DNA of 64,000 bases from Clostridia bacterium. GTDB taxonomy: Bacteria; Bacillota; Clostridia; Oscillospirales; Feifaniaceae. Below the pieces are notes generated by a model. The model made no database searches. It was given only the letters and a program-made list of their open reading frames with translations, and had not been told where the DNA came from. The position numbers and the translations under genes were made by a program. Shown piece by piece: positions 52,447 to 62,427 of this stretch. The stretch is taken from contig JAFWXR010000037.1 in the NCBI GenBank assembly GCA_017517965.1, positions 183,970 to 247,969 on the forward strand, given 5' to 3'. Every line of letters starts with the position of its first letter. Position 1 is the stretch's first letter.

Positions 52447-53886
52447 ATGAGCAAACTCAGGGAAGAATGCGGTGTATTCGGCATTTTTTCAACACAGACG
52501 GAAGACGTGGCATCCTCCGTTTATTACGGCTTGTTCGCACTTCAGCACAGAGGGCAGGAAAGTTGCGGTATAGTTGTCAATGACGACGGTCTGTTTACGG
52601 CACACAAGGAAAACGGCCTTGTAAATGACGTTTTTACAGCTAAAAAACTGCAGAAACTCGGTATGGGCAATATGGCACTCGGTCACGTAAGATACGGTGC
52701 GGCAGGAACGGGGGCAGTTGAAAACGCTCAGCCTCTGGTTGTAAATCACGTTAAGGGCAGGCTTGCACTTGCACAGAACGGCTGTCTGACAAATTCGGCA
52801 AAACTCAGAAAAGACCTTGAACTTGAAGGTGCAATTTTCCATTCTACGAGTGATATGGAAGTAATCGCCTACGAAGTTATAAGAGAAAGGCTTACTGCAC
52901 CCTCGATTGAAGAGGCTATAAACCGTGCAATGAATAAACTTGAAGGTGCGTATTCACTCGTTGTTATGTCACCGTCAAAACTTATTGCGGCAAGGGATGA
53001 GGCAGGCTTCAGACCGCTCTGTTACGGTATCCGTGATGACGGCGCTTACGTCGTTGCAAGTGAAAGCTGTGCGCTCCATGCAGTGGGGGCAGAACTTGTC
53101 AGGGATATCGAACCCGGTGAAATACTTATATTTGATAAAAACGGTCCCAGAAGCATAAAGGACCATTGCGGAAAGAGAAAGCAGACGAGCTGTGTATTTG
53201 AATACATCTATTTTGCAAGACCCGACTCGGTAATCGACGGGGCAAGCGTTCACGAGGCAAGACTCAAGGCGGGCGCATATCTTGCGATGGAGCATCCGGT
53301 TGATGCAGACATAGTTATCGGCGTTCCCGATTCAGGTCTTGATGCGGCTATCGGCTATTCAAGACAGTCGGGTATTCCTTACGGCGTTGGTCTTATCAAA
53401 AACAGATACATCGGAAGAACGTTTATCTCACCCGGTCAGGCGTCCCGTGAAGATAAGGTAAGAATAAAACTCAATCCCGTATATGAAACGGTAAAAGGTA
53501 AAAGGGTCGTTCTTATTGACGACTCAATCGTAAGAGGTACGACCTGTGCGAGAATTGTAAAGCTTCTCAGGGATGCGGGTGCAACCGAGATACATATGAT
53601 GGTAACGGCACCTCCGTTTATAGCACCCTGCTACTACGGAACGGACGTTGATTCAAAGGACAAGCTTATTGCCTGCAACCTGACACACGATGAAATAGTG
53701 GAAAAAATAGGTGTTGACAGTCTTGGCTTCATAAGTCTTGAAAGTACGAAGAAAATTGCCTGCGGTGAAGGCTGTAAAGGCTTCTGCACGGCATGCTTTG
53801 ATGAAAAATACCCCACGGCAATCCCCGAAAACGTGGAAAAAAGTAAATTTGACAAGAAAATTTCGAAAAACGGAGGAAACGAATAG
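52447..53886 (+). CDS. purF: Amidophosphoribosyltransferase
   Basis: A 479-residue enzyme making phosphoribosylamine from PRPP and glutamine. The catalytic Cys is in EECGVFGIFS after a short propeptide of seven residues that must be removed. The PRPP motif is VVLIDDSIVRGTTC. C-terminal cysteines in PCYYGTD and ACGEGCKGFCTAC fit the [4Fe-4S]-containing Bacillus type. The stop codon shares one base with the GTG of purM. Confidence 0.93.
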   Translation: MSKLREECGVFGIFSTQTEDVASSVYYGLFALQHRGQESCGIVVNDDGLFTAHKENGLVNDVFTAKKLQKLGMGNMALGHVRYGAAGTGAVENAQPLVVNHVKGRLALAQNGCLTNSAKLRKDLELEGAIFHSTSDMEVIAYEVIRERLTAPSIEEAINRAMNKLEGAYSLVVMSPSKLIAARDEAGFRPLCYGIRDDGAYVVASESCALHAVGAELVRDIEPGEILIFDKNGPRSIKDHCGKRKQTSCVFEYIYFARPDSVIDGASVHEARLKAGAYLAMEHPVDADIVIGVPDSGLDAAIGYSRQSGIPYGVGLIKNRYIGRTFISPGQASREDKVRIKLNPVYETVKGKRVVLIDDSIVRGTTCARIVKLLRDAGATEIHMMVTAPPFIAPCYYGTDVDSKDKLIACNLTHDEIVEKIGVDSLGFISLESTKKIACGEGCKGFCTACFDEKYPTAIPENVEKSKFDKKISKNGGNE

Positions 53887-54923
53887 TGAAGAGTTTTAGT
53901 GAAAGTTACAAAAATGCAGGTGTTGACATAACGGCAGGCTACAAGGCTGTTGAACTTATGAAGGCACATATCGCAAAAACGATAACGGCAGGTGCCGATT
54001 CTACGATAGGCGGTTTCGGCGGTCTGTTTGAACTTGATATGACGGGTATTACAAAGCCTGTTCTTGTCAGCGGTACTGACGGTGTGGGCACCAAACTCAA
54101 ACTTGCTTTCATTATGGATAAGCACGATACGGTTGGTATCGACTGTGTTGCAATGTGTGTAAACGATATTATCTGTTGCGGTGCAAAGCCCCTGTTTTTC
54201 CTTGACTATATTGCCTGCGGTAAGAACGTTCCCGAAAGAATTGCGTCAATCGTATCAGGCGTTGCAGAGGGTTGTGTTCAGGCAGGTGCGGCACTTATCG
54301 GCGGTGAAACTGCTGAAATGCCCGGCTTCTATCCCGAAGACGAATATGACCTTGCAGGATTTTCTGTAGGTGTCGTTGACAAGTCAAAGGTGCTTGACAG
54401 AGAAAGCGTTACAGAGGGTGACATTATAATTGCACTTCCTTCAAGCAGTGTTCATTCAAACGGCTTCTCACTTGTAAGAAAGGTGTTTGACGTTGAAAAT
54501 GCAGACATCAAAAAGCCTCTTCCCGAACTCGGCGGTAAGTCTGTAGGTGAAACGCTTCTCACTCCCACCAAGATATACGTAAAGCCCATGCTTGCACTCT
54601 TTGATGCAGTAAAAGTAAAGGCAGTTTCACATATAACAGGCGGCGGCTTCTTTGAGAATATGCCCCGTTCACTCCCGAAGGGAATGTCGGCAAAGATTGA
54701 AAAGAGTGCCGTTAAGGTTCTTCCTATATTTGAACTCATTGCAAAGCAGGGTAACATTCCCGAAAGAGATATGTTCAACACCTTCAATATGGGCGTTGGT
54801 ATGAGCGTGGTTGTTGCTAAAGAGGATGCTGACAAGGCTATTGAAATCCTTAAGGCAAACGGCGAAGATGCATACGTTCTCGGTGAAGTTGTTGCTTCCG
54901 ATGAAGGTGTAATCTTATGTTAA
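53886..54923 (+). CDS. purM: Phosphoribosylformylglycinamidine cyclo-ligase (AIR synthetase)
   Basis: A 345-residue AIR synthetase converting FGAM to AIR with ATP. Motifs: SYKNAGVDITAGYKAVELMK at the start, SGTDGVGTKLKLAF, GGETAEMPGFY, LPSSSVHSNGFSLVRKV and HITGGGFFENMPR. It uses a GTG start overlapping the purF stop, and its end overlaps purN by seven bases. Confidence 0.93.
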   Translation: MKSFSESYKNAGVDITAGYKAVELMKAHIAKTITAGADSTIGGFGGLFELDMTGITKPVLVSGTDGVGTKLKLAFIMDKHDTVGIDCVAMCVNDIICCGAKPLFFLDYIACGKNVPERIASIVSGVAEGCVQAGAALIGGETAEMPGFYPEDEYDLAGFSVGVVDKSKVLDRESVTEGDIIIALPSSSVHSNGFSLVRKVFDVENADIKKPLPELGGKSVGETLLTPTKIYVKPMLALFDAVKVKAVSHITGGGFFENMPRSLPKGMSAKIEKSAVKVLPIFELIAKQGNIPERDMFNTFNMGVGMSVVVAKEDADKAIEILKANGEDAYVLGEVVASDEGVILC

Positions 54924-55522
54924 CAAGGATTGCAGTTTTAGTATCGGGCGGTGGAACGAATCTCCAGGCGATTATCGATGCACAGAAAAGCGGCATCATC
55001 AAAAACGGCGAGATAGTTGCAGTTATTTCAAATAACAGCGGTGCCTATGCTCTTGAAAGGGCAAAAAAGGCAGGAATTGACACCTATACCGTTCTTAAAA
55101 AGGATTGTGCAAGTCAGGCTGAATTTGAAGGCAAACTCGTTGATATACTTGAAAAATGCGGTGTACAGCTTATTGTACTTGCAGGATTTATGAGTATACT
55201 GAGTGAAAATTTTACCTCGAAATATGATAAGAGAATAATAAACGTTCACCCGTCGCTGATACCGTCATTTTGCGGTAAAGGTTATTACGGACTTAAGGTT
55301 CACGAGGCGGCACTTGAATACGGTGTAAAGGTTACGGGTGCGACGGTGCATTTCGTAAATGAAATTCCCGACGGCGGTGAAATAATACTGCAAAAGAGTG
55401 TTGCAATAAAAAAAGGTGACACCCCCGAAATATTACAGAAACGTGTTATGGAGCAGGCTGAATGGAAAATACTGCCCCGTGCGGTTGAACTCGTGTCAGC
55501 AGGAATAAGAAAGGAAAAATAA
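54917..55522 (+). CDS. purN: Phosphoribosylglycinamide formyltransferase
   Basis: A 201-residue folate-dependent GAR transformylase. Motifs: RIAVLVSGGGTNLQAIIDA (phosphate loop), LAGFMSILS, NVHPSLIPSFCGKGYYG and GATVHFVNEIPDGG carrying the catalytic His/Asp. Within the overlapped purine operon, one base before the IMP cyclohydrolase gene. Confidence 0.93.
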   Translation: MLTRIAVLVSGGGTNLQAIIDAQKSGIIKNGEIVAVISNNSGAYALERAKKAGIDTYTVLKKDCASQAEFEGKLVDILEKCGVQLIVLAGFMSILSENFTSKYDKRIINVHPSLIPSFCGKGYYGLKVHEAALEYGVKVTGATVHFVNEIPDGGEIILQKSVAIKKGDTPEILQKRVMEQAEWKILPRAVELVSAGIRKEK

Positions 55523-55523
55523 T

Positions 55524-56231
55524 ATGTGTATAAGCGTTGAAAAGGCTTTGACGGGAAATGCTTATCCCGGCAGAGGTATAATGGTAGGTCTTACTCCCGA
55601 CGGTAAAAATGTCGTTGCGGCATATTTTATAATGGGCAGAAGCGTAAACAGTCGCAACAGGGTGTTTGCAAAGAGAGAAAACGGGGACCTTTACACAAAG
55701 GCATTTGATGAAAGTCTTTTGTCAGACCCCTCACTCATAATCTACAATGCGGTAAGAAATATCGGTGATACGGTTGTGGTTACCAACGGTGACCAGACGG
55801 ATACGATTTACGATTTTCTCGTAAAGGGCAAGTCATTTGAAGATGCACTTCTTACAAGAGAGTTTGAGCCTGATGCACCGAATTTCACTCCAAGAATTTC
55901 TGCAATGCTGACCTTTGACGGTGCTTACAAATACAAGATGAGTATTCTGAAGAATAACGACGGTAAGGGTACCGATTGCAACAGATTTACTTATGACTAT
56001 GCACCCGTAGCAGGTCTTGCACATTTTATTCATACGTATCAGTGTGACGGTGATCCGCTTCCTTCATTTGAAGGTGAACCCGAAAAGGTGCAGACGGTTA
56101 ACTGCATAGACGAATTTACAGATAAACTGTGGAACGTTCTTGATAATGAAAACAAAATATCTCTCTGCGTAAGATACATAAATCTTGAAAGCAAAGAGGT
56201 AGCGGAAAGAATTATAAATAAGAATAAGTGA
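55524..56231 (+). CDS. purO: IMP cyclohydrolase, PurO-type
   Basis: A 235-residue protein of the IMP cyclohydrolase family known from archaeal PurO and some Clostridia. Motifs GNAYPGRGIMVGLTPDGKNVVAAYFIMGRSVNSRNRVF and TDGTD-like GDQTDTIYDFL are visible, as is RISAMLTFDGAYKYKMSILKNN. It cyclises FAICAR to IMP, replacing the second half of bifunctional PurH. The adjacent gene supplies the transformylase half. Stop overlaps the GTG-in-frame region of the next gene. Confidence 0.88.
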   Translation: MCISVEKALTGNAYPGRGIMVGLTPDGKNVVAAYFIMGRSVNSRNRVFAKRENGDLYTKAFDESLLSDPSLIIYNAVRNIGDTVVVTNGDQTDTIYDFLVKGKSFEDALLTREFEPDAPNFTPRISAMLTFDGAYKYKMSILKNNDGKGTDCNRFTYDYAPVAGLAHFIHTYQCDGDPLPSFEGEPEKVQTVNCIDEFTDKLWNVLDNENKISLCVRYINLESKEVAERIINKNK

Positions 56232-56239
56232 GGATTAAA

Positions 56240-57418
56240 ATGAAGGAATTTGAACTTAAGTACGGTTGTAATCCCAATCAGAAGCCCTCAAGAATATATA
56301 TGGAAAACGGTAATGACCTTCCTATTGAAATTCTTTGTGGCAGACCGGGATACATAAATTTTCTTGATGCATTCAATTCATGGCAGCTTGTAAAAGAACT
56401 TAAAGAGGCGCTTGGTATGCCCTGTGCAACTTCTTTCAAGCACGTAAGTCCGACGTCTGCGGCAGTTGGCACGAAATTGTCGGATGACCTTAAAAAAGCC
56501 TGCTTTGTTGACGATATCGAAGGTCTTGACGAATCACCGCTTGCATGTGCTTATGCAAGGGCAAGGGGTACGGACAGAATGTCCTCCTTTGGTGACTGGA
56601 TAGCACTTTCCGACGTATGTGACGTTACGACGGCAATGCTTATAAAGAGGGAAGTGTCCGACGGTGTTATCGCACCCGGATACGAGCCTGAGGCACTTGA
56701 AATACTCAAGTCCAAGAAAAAGGGTAATTATAACATAATCAAGATTGATGAAAATTACGTTCCCGAAGAAAAGGAATGTAAGCAGGTTTTCGGTATTACG
56801 TTTGAACAGGGCAGAAACAATTTCAAGATTGATGAATCTCTGCTTGAAACTATCGTTACCGACAACAAAACTCTCACGGAAGATGCTAAGAGAGACCTTA
56901 TAATTTCACTTATTACGCTCAAATATACACAGTCAAACTCCGTTTGCTATGCGTATGACGGTCAGGCTATCGGTGTCGGTGCAGGTCAGCAGTCGAGAAT
57001 TCACTGCACACGTCTTGCAGGACAGAAGGCAGATAACTGGCATCTCCGCAAGCATCCCAAAGTGCTTGGCTTACCCTTTAAGGCAGAACTCGGCAGACCC
57101 GACAGAGATAACTGCATTGACGTATATATCTCGGATGACAGTGAGGACGTTCTTGCAAATTGGCAGAACTACTTTACAGAGTGTCCCGAAGAACTCACAA
57201 AGCAGGAAAAGAGAGAGTATCTTGATAAGATAACGGGTGTTTCACTCGGTTCAGACGCTTTCTTCCCGTTTGGTGACAATATCGAGCGTGCAAGAAAGAG
57301 CGGTGTTACTTACATAGCACAGCCCGGCGGCTCAGTCCGTGATGACCAGGTTATCGAAACCTGCAACAAGTTTGGTATGGCAATGGCGTTTACAGGTATG
57401 CGCCTCTTCCACCATTAA
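56240..57418 (+). CDS. AICAR formyltransferase, stand-alone
   Basis: A 392-residue AICAR transformylase domain without the IMP cyclohydrolase domain found in normal PurH. Motifs: MKEFELKYGCNPNQKPSRIY, SFKHVSPTSAAVG (catalytic Lys-His), YTQSNSVCYAYDGQAIGVGAGQQSRIHC and DAFFPFGDNIERA. It uses 10-formyl-THF to convert AICAR (ZMP) to FAICAR; ZMP is precursor to the riboswitch ligand ZTP. Start 56240 follows GTGAGG. Confidence 0.92.
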   Translation: MKEFELKYGCNPNQKPSRIYMENGNDLPIEILCGRPGYINFLDAFNSWQLVKELKEALGMPCATSFKHVSPTSAAVGTKLSDDLKKACFVDDIEGLDESPLACAYARARGTDRMSSFGDWIALSDVCDVTTAMLIKREVSDGVIAPGYEPEALEILKSKKKGNYNIIKIDENYVPEEKECKQVFGITFEQGRNNFKIDESLLETIVTDNKTLTEDAKRDLIISLITLKYTQSNSVCYAYDGQAIGVGAGQQSRIHCTRLAGQKADNWHLRKHPKVLGLPFKAELGRPDRDNCIDVYISDDSEDVLANWQNYFTECPEELTKQEKREYLDKITGVSLGSDAFFPFGDNIERARKSGVTYIAQPGGSVRDDQVIETCNKFGMAMAFTGMRLFHH

Positions 57419-57428
57419 GGAGAATTTT

Positions 57429-58697
57429 ATGAAACTTATTGTAGTCGGCGGTGGCGGCCGTGAACATGCTATAATTAAAAAGTTAAAAGAAAACAAATCG
57501 GTAGAAAAGATATATGCACTTCCCGGAAACGGCGGTATTGCTCAGGATGCTGAGTGTGTGAATATCGGTGCAAAGGATATTGATGCAATTGTAAAATTTG
57601 CAAAAGACAACAGTATTGATTTTGCAGTAGTTGCACCCGATGATCCGCTGGTACTCGGCTGTGTTGATGCACTTGAAAAAGAGGGTATCAAATGCTTCGG
57701 TCCCCATGCAAATGCGGCAATTATCGAGGGAAGCAAGGCTTTCTCGAAAGACCTTATGGCAAAATACAACATTCCTACTGCAAAGTATAAAACCTTTACA
57801 GATATGGATGAAGCTCTTGCTTATATTGATGAAGCGCCCGTGCCCACCGTTGTCAAGGCTGACGGTCTTGCACTCGGTAAAGGCGTTGTAATTGCAATGA
57901 CGAGAGAAGAAGCGAAGGATGCCGTAAAGTCCATGATGCAGGACAAGGTGTTCGGCGAAAGCGGAAGCAAGGTTGTTGTTGAAGAGTTTCTTACAGGTCC
58001 CGAAGTATCGGTGCTTGCCTTTACAGACGGTAAGACTGTAAAGCCTATGGTTTCATCTATGGACCATAAGCGTGCACTTGATAATGACGAAGGTCTCAAT
58101 ACCGGCGGTATGGGCACTGTTGCTCCAAACCCCTATTATACAAAGGATGTTGCAGAGATTTGTATGAAGGATATCTTCCTTCCCACAATCAATGCGATGA
58201 ATTCTGAGGGAAGAACGTTTAAGGGCTGTCTCTATTTCGGTCTTATGATTACCGAAAACGGCCCCAAGGTTATTGAATACAACTGCCGTTTCGGTGACCC
58301 CGAAACACAGGTTGTGCTTCCTCTTATGAAAAGCGACCTGCTTACAGTTATGATGGCGTGCCGTGAAGGAACGCTTGATAAGTGTGAAGTGGAATTTGAA
58401 GATGCAAATGCAGTTTGCGTTGTAATGGCATCAAAGGGCTATCCGCAGAAATATGACTCGGGCTTTGAAATAACGACAGATGACGACTTAAAAGCAGAAG
58501 TATATTATGCAGGTGCAAAGTGTGAAGGTGATAAGCTTGTCACCGCAGGCGGTCGTGTTCTCGGCGTAGTATCAAAGGGAAATACGCTTGAAGAGGCGAT
58601 AAAGTCGGCTTATGCCCAGTCAGAAAAAGTACATTTTGATAATTCATACAAGAGAAGCGATATAGGTGCACGTGCACTTAAGGCTCTCGGTAGGTGA
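57429..58697 (+). CDS. purD: Phosphoribosylamine-glycine ligase
   Basis: A 422-residue ATP-grasp enzyme joining phosphoribosylamine and glycine. Motifs: KLIVVGGGGREHAIIKKLKE, PVAPDDPL-like VVAPDDPLVLGCVD, VVKADGLALGKGVVIA (ATP-grasp) and EYNCRFGDPETQVVLPLM. ATG 57429 follows AAGGAGAA after the AICAR formyltransferase gene. Confidence 0.94.
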   Translation: MKLIVVGGGGREHAIIKKLKENKSVEKIYALPGNGGIAQDAECVNIGAKDIDAIVKFAKDNSIDFAVVAPDDPLVLGCVDALEKEGIKCFGPHANAAIIEGSKAFSKDLMAKYNIPTAKYKTFTDMDEALAYIDEAPVPTVVKADGLALGKGVVIAMTREEAKDAVKSMMQDKVFGESGSKVVVEEFLTGPEVSVLAFTDGKTVKPMVSSMDHKRALDNDEGLNTGGMGTVAPNPYYTKDVAEICMKDIFLPTINAMNSEGRTFKGCLYFGLMITENGPKVIEYNCRFGDPETQVVLPLMKSDLLTVMMACREGTLDKCEVEFEDANAVCVVMASKGYPQKYDSGFEITTDDDLKAEVYYAGAKCEGDKLVTAGGRVLGVVSKGNTLEEAIKSAYAQSEKVHFDNSYKRSDIGARALKALGR

Positions 58698-58706
58698 GGT
58701 GTGAAT

Positions 58707-61700
58707 ATGGTATACAGAATTTATGTTGAAAAGAAAAAAGAGTTTGCTACCGAGGCGGAAGCACTCAAAAAAGATGCAATAACGCTTCTTGGCATAAAGG
58801 CTCTTGAAAACGTAAGAATAGTCAACAGATACGACGTTGAAAACATCGACAAAGAACTCTTTGAGTGTTCGATAGGCACGGTTTTCTCGGAACCGCAGGT
58901 AGATAATACGTACGATGAACTCGTGGCTGAAGGCAATGTGTTTGCGGTAGAATTTCTGCCCGGTCAGTTTGATCAGAGGGCTGACTCTGCGGCGCAGTGT
59001 ATCCAGCTTATTGCACAGGTTGACAGACCTGACGTAAGAACGGCAAAAGTGTATATTCTTGAGGGTGAATTGTCGGAAAGTGACGTTGAAACTATCAAGA
59101 AATACGTTATAAACCCCGTTGAAAGCAGAGAAGCAAAGCTTGAAAAGCCCGAAACACTCAAAATGAAGTACGAAATTCCTACTGAGGTTGAGGTGCTTGA
59201 CGGTTTCTGCAAGCTTGACAAGCAGGGACTTTCCGATTTCGTTAAGAATTACGGTCTTGCAATGGATGATGACGATATAGCATTCTGTCAGAACTATTTC
59301 AAGAGTGAAGACCGTGATCCTACCATAACGGAAATCCGTATGATAGATACTTACTGGTCGGACCATTGCCGTCATACGACATTCCTTACTACAATTGATA
59401 ACGTAAGCTTTGAAGATGCTGATTTGCAGAAAGCGTATGATAGATATCTTGCGGCAAGAAAAGAACTCGGCAGAACAAAGCCGATAAATCTTATGGACAT
59501 TGCAACTCTTGCAACAAGGCTTTTAAAGACGCAGGGCAAACTCCCCAGACTCGATGAGAGTGAGGAGATAAATGCCTGCACGGTTAAGATAAAGGTAAAC
59601 GTTGAGGGTAAGGAAGAAGACTGGTTACTTCTCTTTAAGAACGAAACACACAATCATCCTACCGAGATTGAGCCTTTCGGCGGTGCGGCAACCTGTATCG
59701 GCGGTGCAATCCGTGACCCGCTTTCGGGAAGAAGCTACGTATATGCGGCAATGCGTGTAACGGGTGCGGCAGACCCGCTTAAACCCGTAAGCGAAACACT
59801 CAAGGGCAAACTTCCGCAGAGAAAGATAGTAACTACTGCTGCGGCAGGCTATTCTTCTTACGGTAACCAGATAGGTCTTGCAACTGGTCAGGTAGATGAA
59901 CTCTATCACGACGGTTACGTTGCAAAACGTCTTGAAATCGGTGCGGTTATCGGTGCGGCACCTGCTGAAAACGTAAGACGTGAATGTCCGCTTCCGGGTG
60001 ATATAGTAATCCTTCTCGGCGGCAGAACGGGTAGAGACGGTTGCGGCGGTGCAACGGGCTCATCAAAATCACATACGCTTTCATCACTTGAAAGCTGTGG
60101 CGCAGAAGTGCAGAAGGGTAACGCCCCCGAAGAGAGAAAGCTTCAGCGTCTGTTCAGGAATAAAGAGGCTACGCTTCTTATCAAGCGTTGTAACGACTTC
60201 GGTGCAGGCGGTGTATCCGTTGCAATAGGTGAACTTGCTGACGGTCTTGAAATTGACCTTAATGCAGTACCCAAGAAGTATGAAGGTCTTGACGGTACGG
60301 AACTTGCAATAAGCGAAAGCCAGGAGAGAATGGCAGTCGTCGTTGCGGCAGAAGATGCAAAGAGATTTATGGAGCTTGCAGATTCAGAAAACCTTGAAGC
60401 AACCGTTGTTGCCAAGGTTACGGAGTCACCCAGACTTGTTATGAACTGGAACGGCAAGAACATAGTTGACCTTTCAAGAGAGTTTTTAAATTCAAACGGT
60501 GCAGAAAAGCATATTGATGCAACGCCCGTCGGTGCACAGAATTATAATAAGACAGGCTTTACAAATTTCGCGAAGGATTATAAGGCACTTGCCGATGACC
60601 TCAACGTATGTTCAAAGCGCGGTCTTTCGGAGAGATTTGACTCGACTATCGGTGCAAATACCGTGCTTATGCCTTTCGGCGGTAAGTATCAGCAGACGCC
60701 TATTCAGGCTATGGTACACAAAGTGTCGGTTGAAAAAGCACATACTGATACGTGTTCGTTTATGGCGTGGGGCTACAATCCCTTTATAATGGAAAAGAAT
60801 CAGTATCACGGTGCATACCTTGCAGTTGTTGAATCCGTTTCAAAGCTTATTGCAGCAGGTGCAGATTACAATGACGTGTATCTGACCTTCCAGGAATATT
60901 TTGAAAGACCGGGTAAGGATTCAAAGCGTTGGGGCAAACCTCTCGCAGCACTTCTCGGTGCATTTGACGCACAGCTTGATTTCGGCATTGCATCTATCGG
61001 CGGTAAGGACTCGATGAGCGGTACTTTCGAGAATATCGACGTTCCGCCCACACTCGTATCCTTTGCGGTTACGACGGGTAAGAGCGGTGAAGTTATCTCA
61101 CCCGAATTCAAAGCAGGCGGTCACAAGGTTGTAATGCTTACACCTGCACACAAGGAAAACGGTCTTCCCGAAGCACAGTCGCAGATAGCAGTTTATAACG
61201 AAGTTACCTCTCTTATGAGAGCAGGTAAGGTATATGCGGCTTATACACCCACCTACGGCGGTGTTGCAGAGGCTGTACTCAAGATGGCACTCGGTAACAG
61301 AATCGGCTTCGTGTATGACGGTAATCTTGAACTTGACGATATATTCGGCTATGCATACGGCTCATTCATTCTTGAAGTTGCCGATGACGTAGATTGCGGA
61401 CAGCTTTTAGGCTTCACAACGGATGAGCAGAATATCACTTACCGTGAGGAAAGTGTGTCACTCTGCGAGCTTCAGAAGATTTATGAAGAAAAACTTGAAA
61501 GTGTATATTCAACAAATTCAAAGCAGGGTACCGAAACGGTAGAAAAATTTGAATATGTTGCAAAGAGCTATCCGTCACCTGCAATCAAGGTTGCAAAACC
61601 GAGAGTTCTTATTCCCGTATTCCCGGGTACTAACTGCGAATTTGATACTGCAAAAGCAGTTATGACGGCAGGCGGTGAACCCGATATATTCGTCATCAAC

Positions 61701-62393
61701 AACCTCTCAGCTTCAAAGGTTGCAGAGTCTGTAAACGAATTTGCAAAGAGAATAGAAAAGTCACAGGTAATCTTCGTGCCCGGCGGCTTCTCGGGCGGTG
61801 ACGAGCCGGACGGTTCGGGTAAATTCATCACGGCATTCTTCAGAAACGGTGCAGTTAAGCAGGCAACAAACGAACTTCTCAAGAACAGAGACGGTCTTAT
61901 GTGCGGTATCTGTAACGGCTTCCAGGCTATAATCAAGCTCGGTCTTGTGCCCTACGGTGAGATTGTTGACACGGATGAAAATGACCCGACGCTTACGTTC
62001 AACACAATTCGCAGACACCAGTCGAGAATTGTTGACACGGTTGTTTCATCAAATAAGTCACCCTGGCTTGCACTTACAAAGCCCGGTGAGGTATATTCAG
62101 TTCCGATTTCACACGGTGAGGGACGCTTTATTGCATCACCCGAGCTTGTAAAGAAGCTTGCTGAAAACGGACAGATTGCAACGCAGTACGTTGACCTTTC
62201 GGGTAACCCGACAAGCGATATACTCTTCAACCCCAACGACAGTGTATACGCTATCGAAGGTATCACTTCACCCGACGGCCGTGTACTCGGTAAGATGGGC
62301 CACAGTGAACGTATTGGCAAAGACCTTTACAAGAACGTTGAAGGTAATTACAATATGGGTCTCTTCGAAGCGGCAGTTAAATACTTCAAATAA
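58707..62393 (+). CDS. purL: Phosphoribosylformylglycinamidine synthase, single-chain
   Basis: A 1,228-residue single-chain FGAM synthase fusing the N-terminal PurS-like domain (residues 1 to about 80), the PurL ATPase/synthase core (TEIRMIDTYWSDHCRHTTFLT; NETHNHPTEIEPFGGAATCIGG; SGSSKSHTL-like ATGSSKSHTL) and a C-terminal glutaminase (FPGTNCEFDTAKA; MCGICNGFQ nucleophile Cys near residue 1065; SHGEGRF). Most Firmicutes use separate PurS, PurQ and PurL, so the fused form is worth noting, although it is also seen in Clostridia. Last gene of the operon. Confidence 0.93.
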   Translation: MVYRIYVEKKKEFATEAEALKKDAITLLGIKALENVRIVNRYDVENIDKELFECSIGTVFSEPQVDNTYDELVAEGNVFAVEFLPGQFDQRADSAAQCIQLIAQVDRPDVRTAKVYILEGELSESDVETIKKYVINPVESREAKLEKPETLKMKYEIPTEVEVLDGFCKLDKQGLSDFVKNYGLAMDDDDIAFCQNYFKSEDRDPTITEIRMIDTYWSDHCRHTTFLTTIDNVSFEDADLQKAYDRYLAARKELGRTKPINLMDIATLATRLLKTQGKLPRLDESEEINACTVKIKVNVEGKEEDWLLLFKNETHNHPTEIEPFGGAATCIGGAIRDPLSGRSYVYAAMRVTGAADPLKPVSETLKGKLPQRKIVTTAAAGYSSYGNQIGLATGQVDELYHDGYVAKRLEIGAVIGAAPAENVRRECPLPGDIVILLGGRTGRDGCGGATGSSKSHTLSSLESCGAEVQKGNAPEERKLQRLFRNKEATLLIKRCNDFGAGGVSVAIGELADGLEIDLNAVPKKYEGLDGTELAISESQERMAVVVAAEDAKRFMELADSENLEATVVAKVTESPRLVMNWNGKNIVDLSREFLNSNGAEKHIDATPVGAQNYNKTGFTNFAKDYKALADDLNVCSKRGLSERFDSTIGANTVLMPFGGKYQQTPIQAMVHKVSVEKAHTDTCSFMAWGYNPFIMEKNQYHGAYLAVVESVSKLIAAGADYNDVYLTFQEYFERPGKDSKRWGKPLAALLGAFDAQLDFGIASIGGKDSMSGTFENIDVPPTLVSFAVTTGKSGEVISPEFKAGGHKVVMLTPAHKENGLPEAQSQIAVYNEVTSLMRAGKVYAAYTPTYGGVAEAVLKMALGNRIGFVYDGNLELDDIFGYAYGSFILEVADDVDCGQLLGFTTDEQNITYREESVSLCELQKIYEEKLESVYSTNSKQGTETVEKFEYVAKSYPSPAIKVAKPRVLIPVFPGTNCEFDTAKAVMTAGGEPDIFVINNLSASKVAESVNEFAKRIEKSQVIFVPGGFSGGDEPDGSGKFITAFFRNGAVKQATNELLKNRDGLMCGICNGFQAIIKLGLVPYGEIVDTDENDPTLTFNTIRRHQSRIVDTVVSSNKSPWLALTKPGEVYSVPISHGEGRFIASPELVKKLAENGQIATQYVDLSGNPTSDILFNPNDSVYAIEGITSPDGRVLGKMGHSERIGKDLYKNVEGNYNMGLFEAAVKYFK

Positions 62394-62396
62394 ACA

Positions 62397-62427
62397 AAAA
62401 AACAAGAGCGAAAGCTCTTGTTTTTTT
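62397..62427 (+). terminator. Terminator of the purine operon
   Basis: AACAAGAGC-gaaa-GCTCTTGTT followed by TTTTTT. It also covers the convergent acyltransferase stop. Confidence 0.9.
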
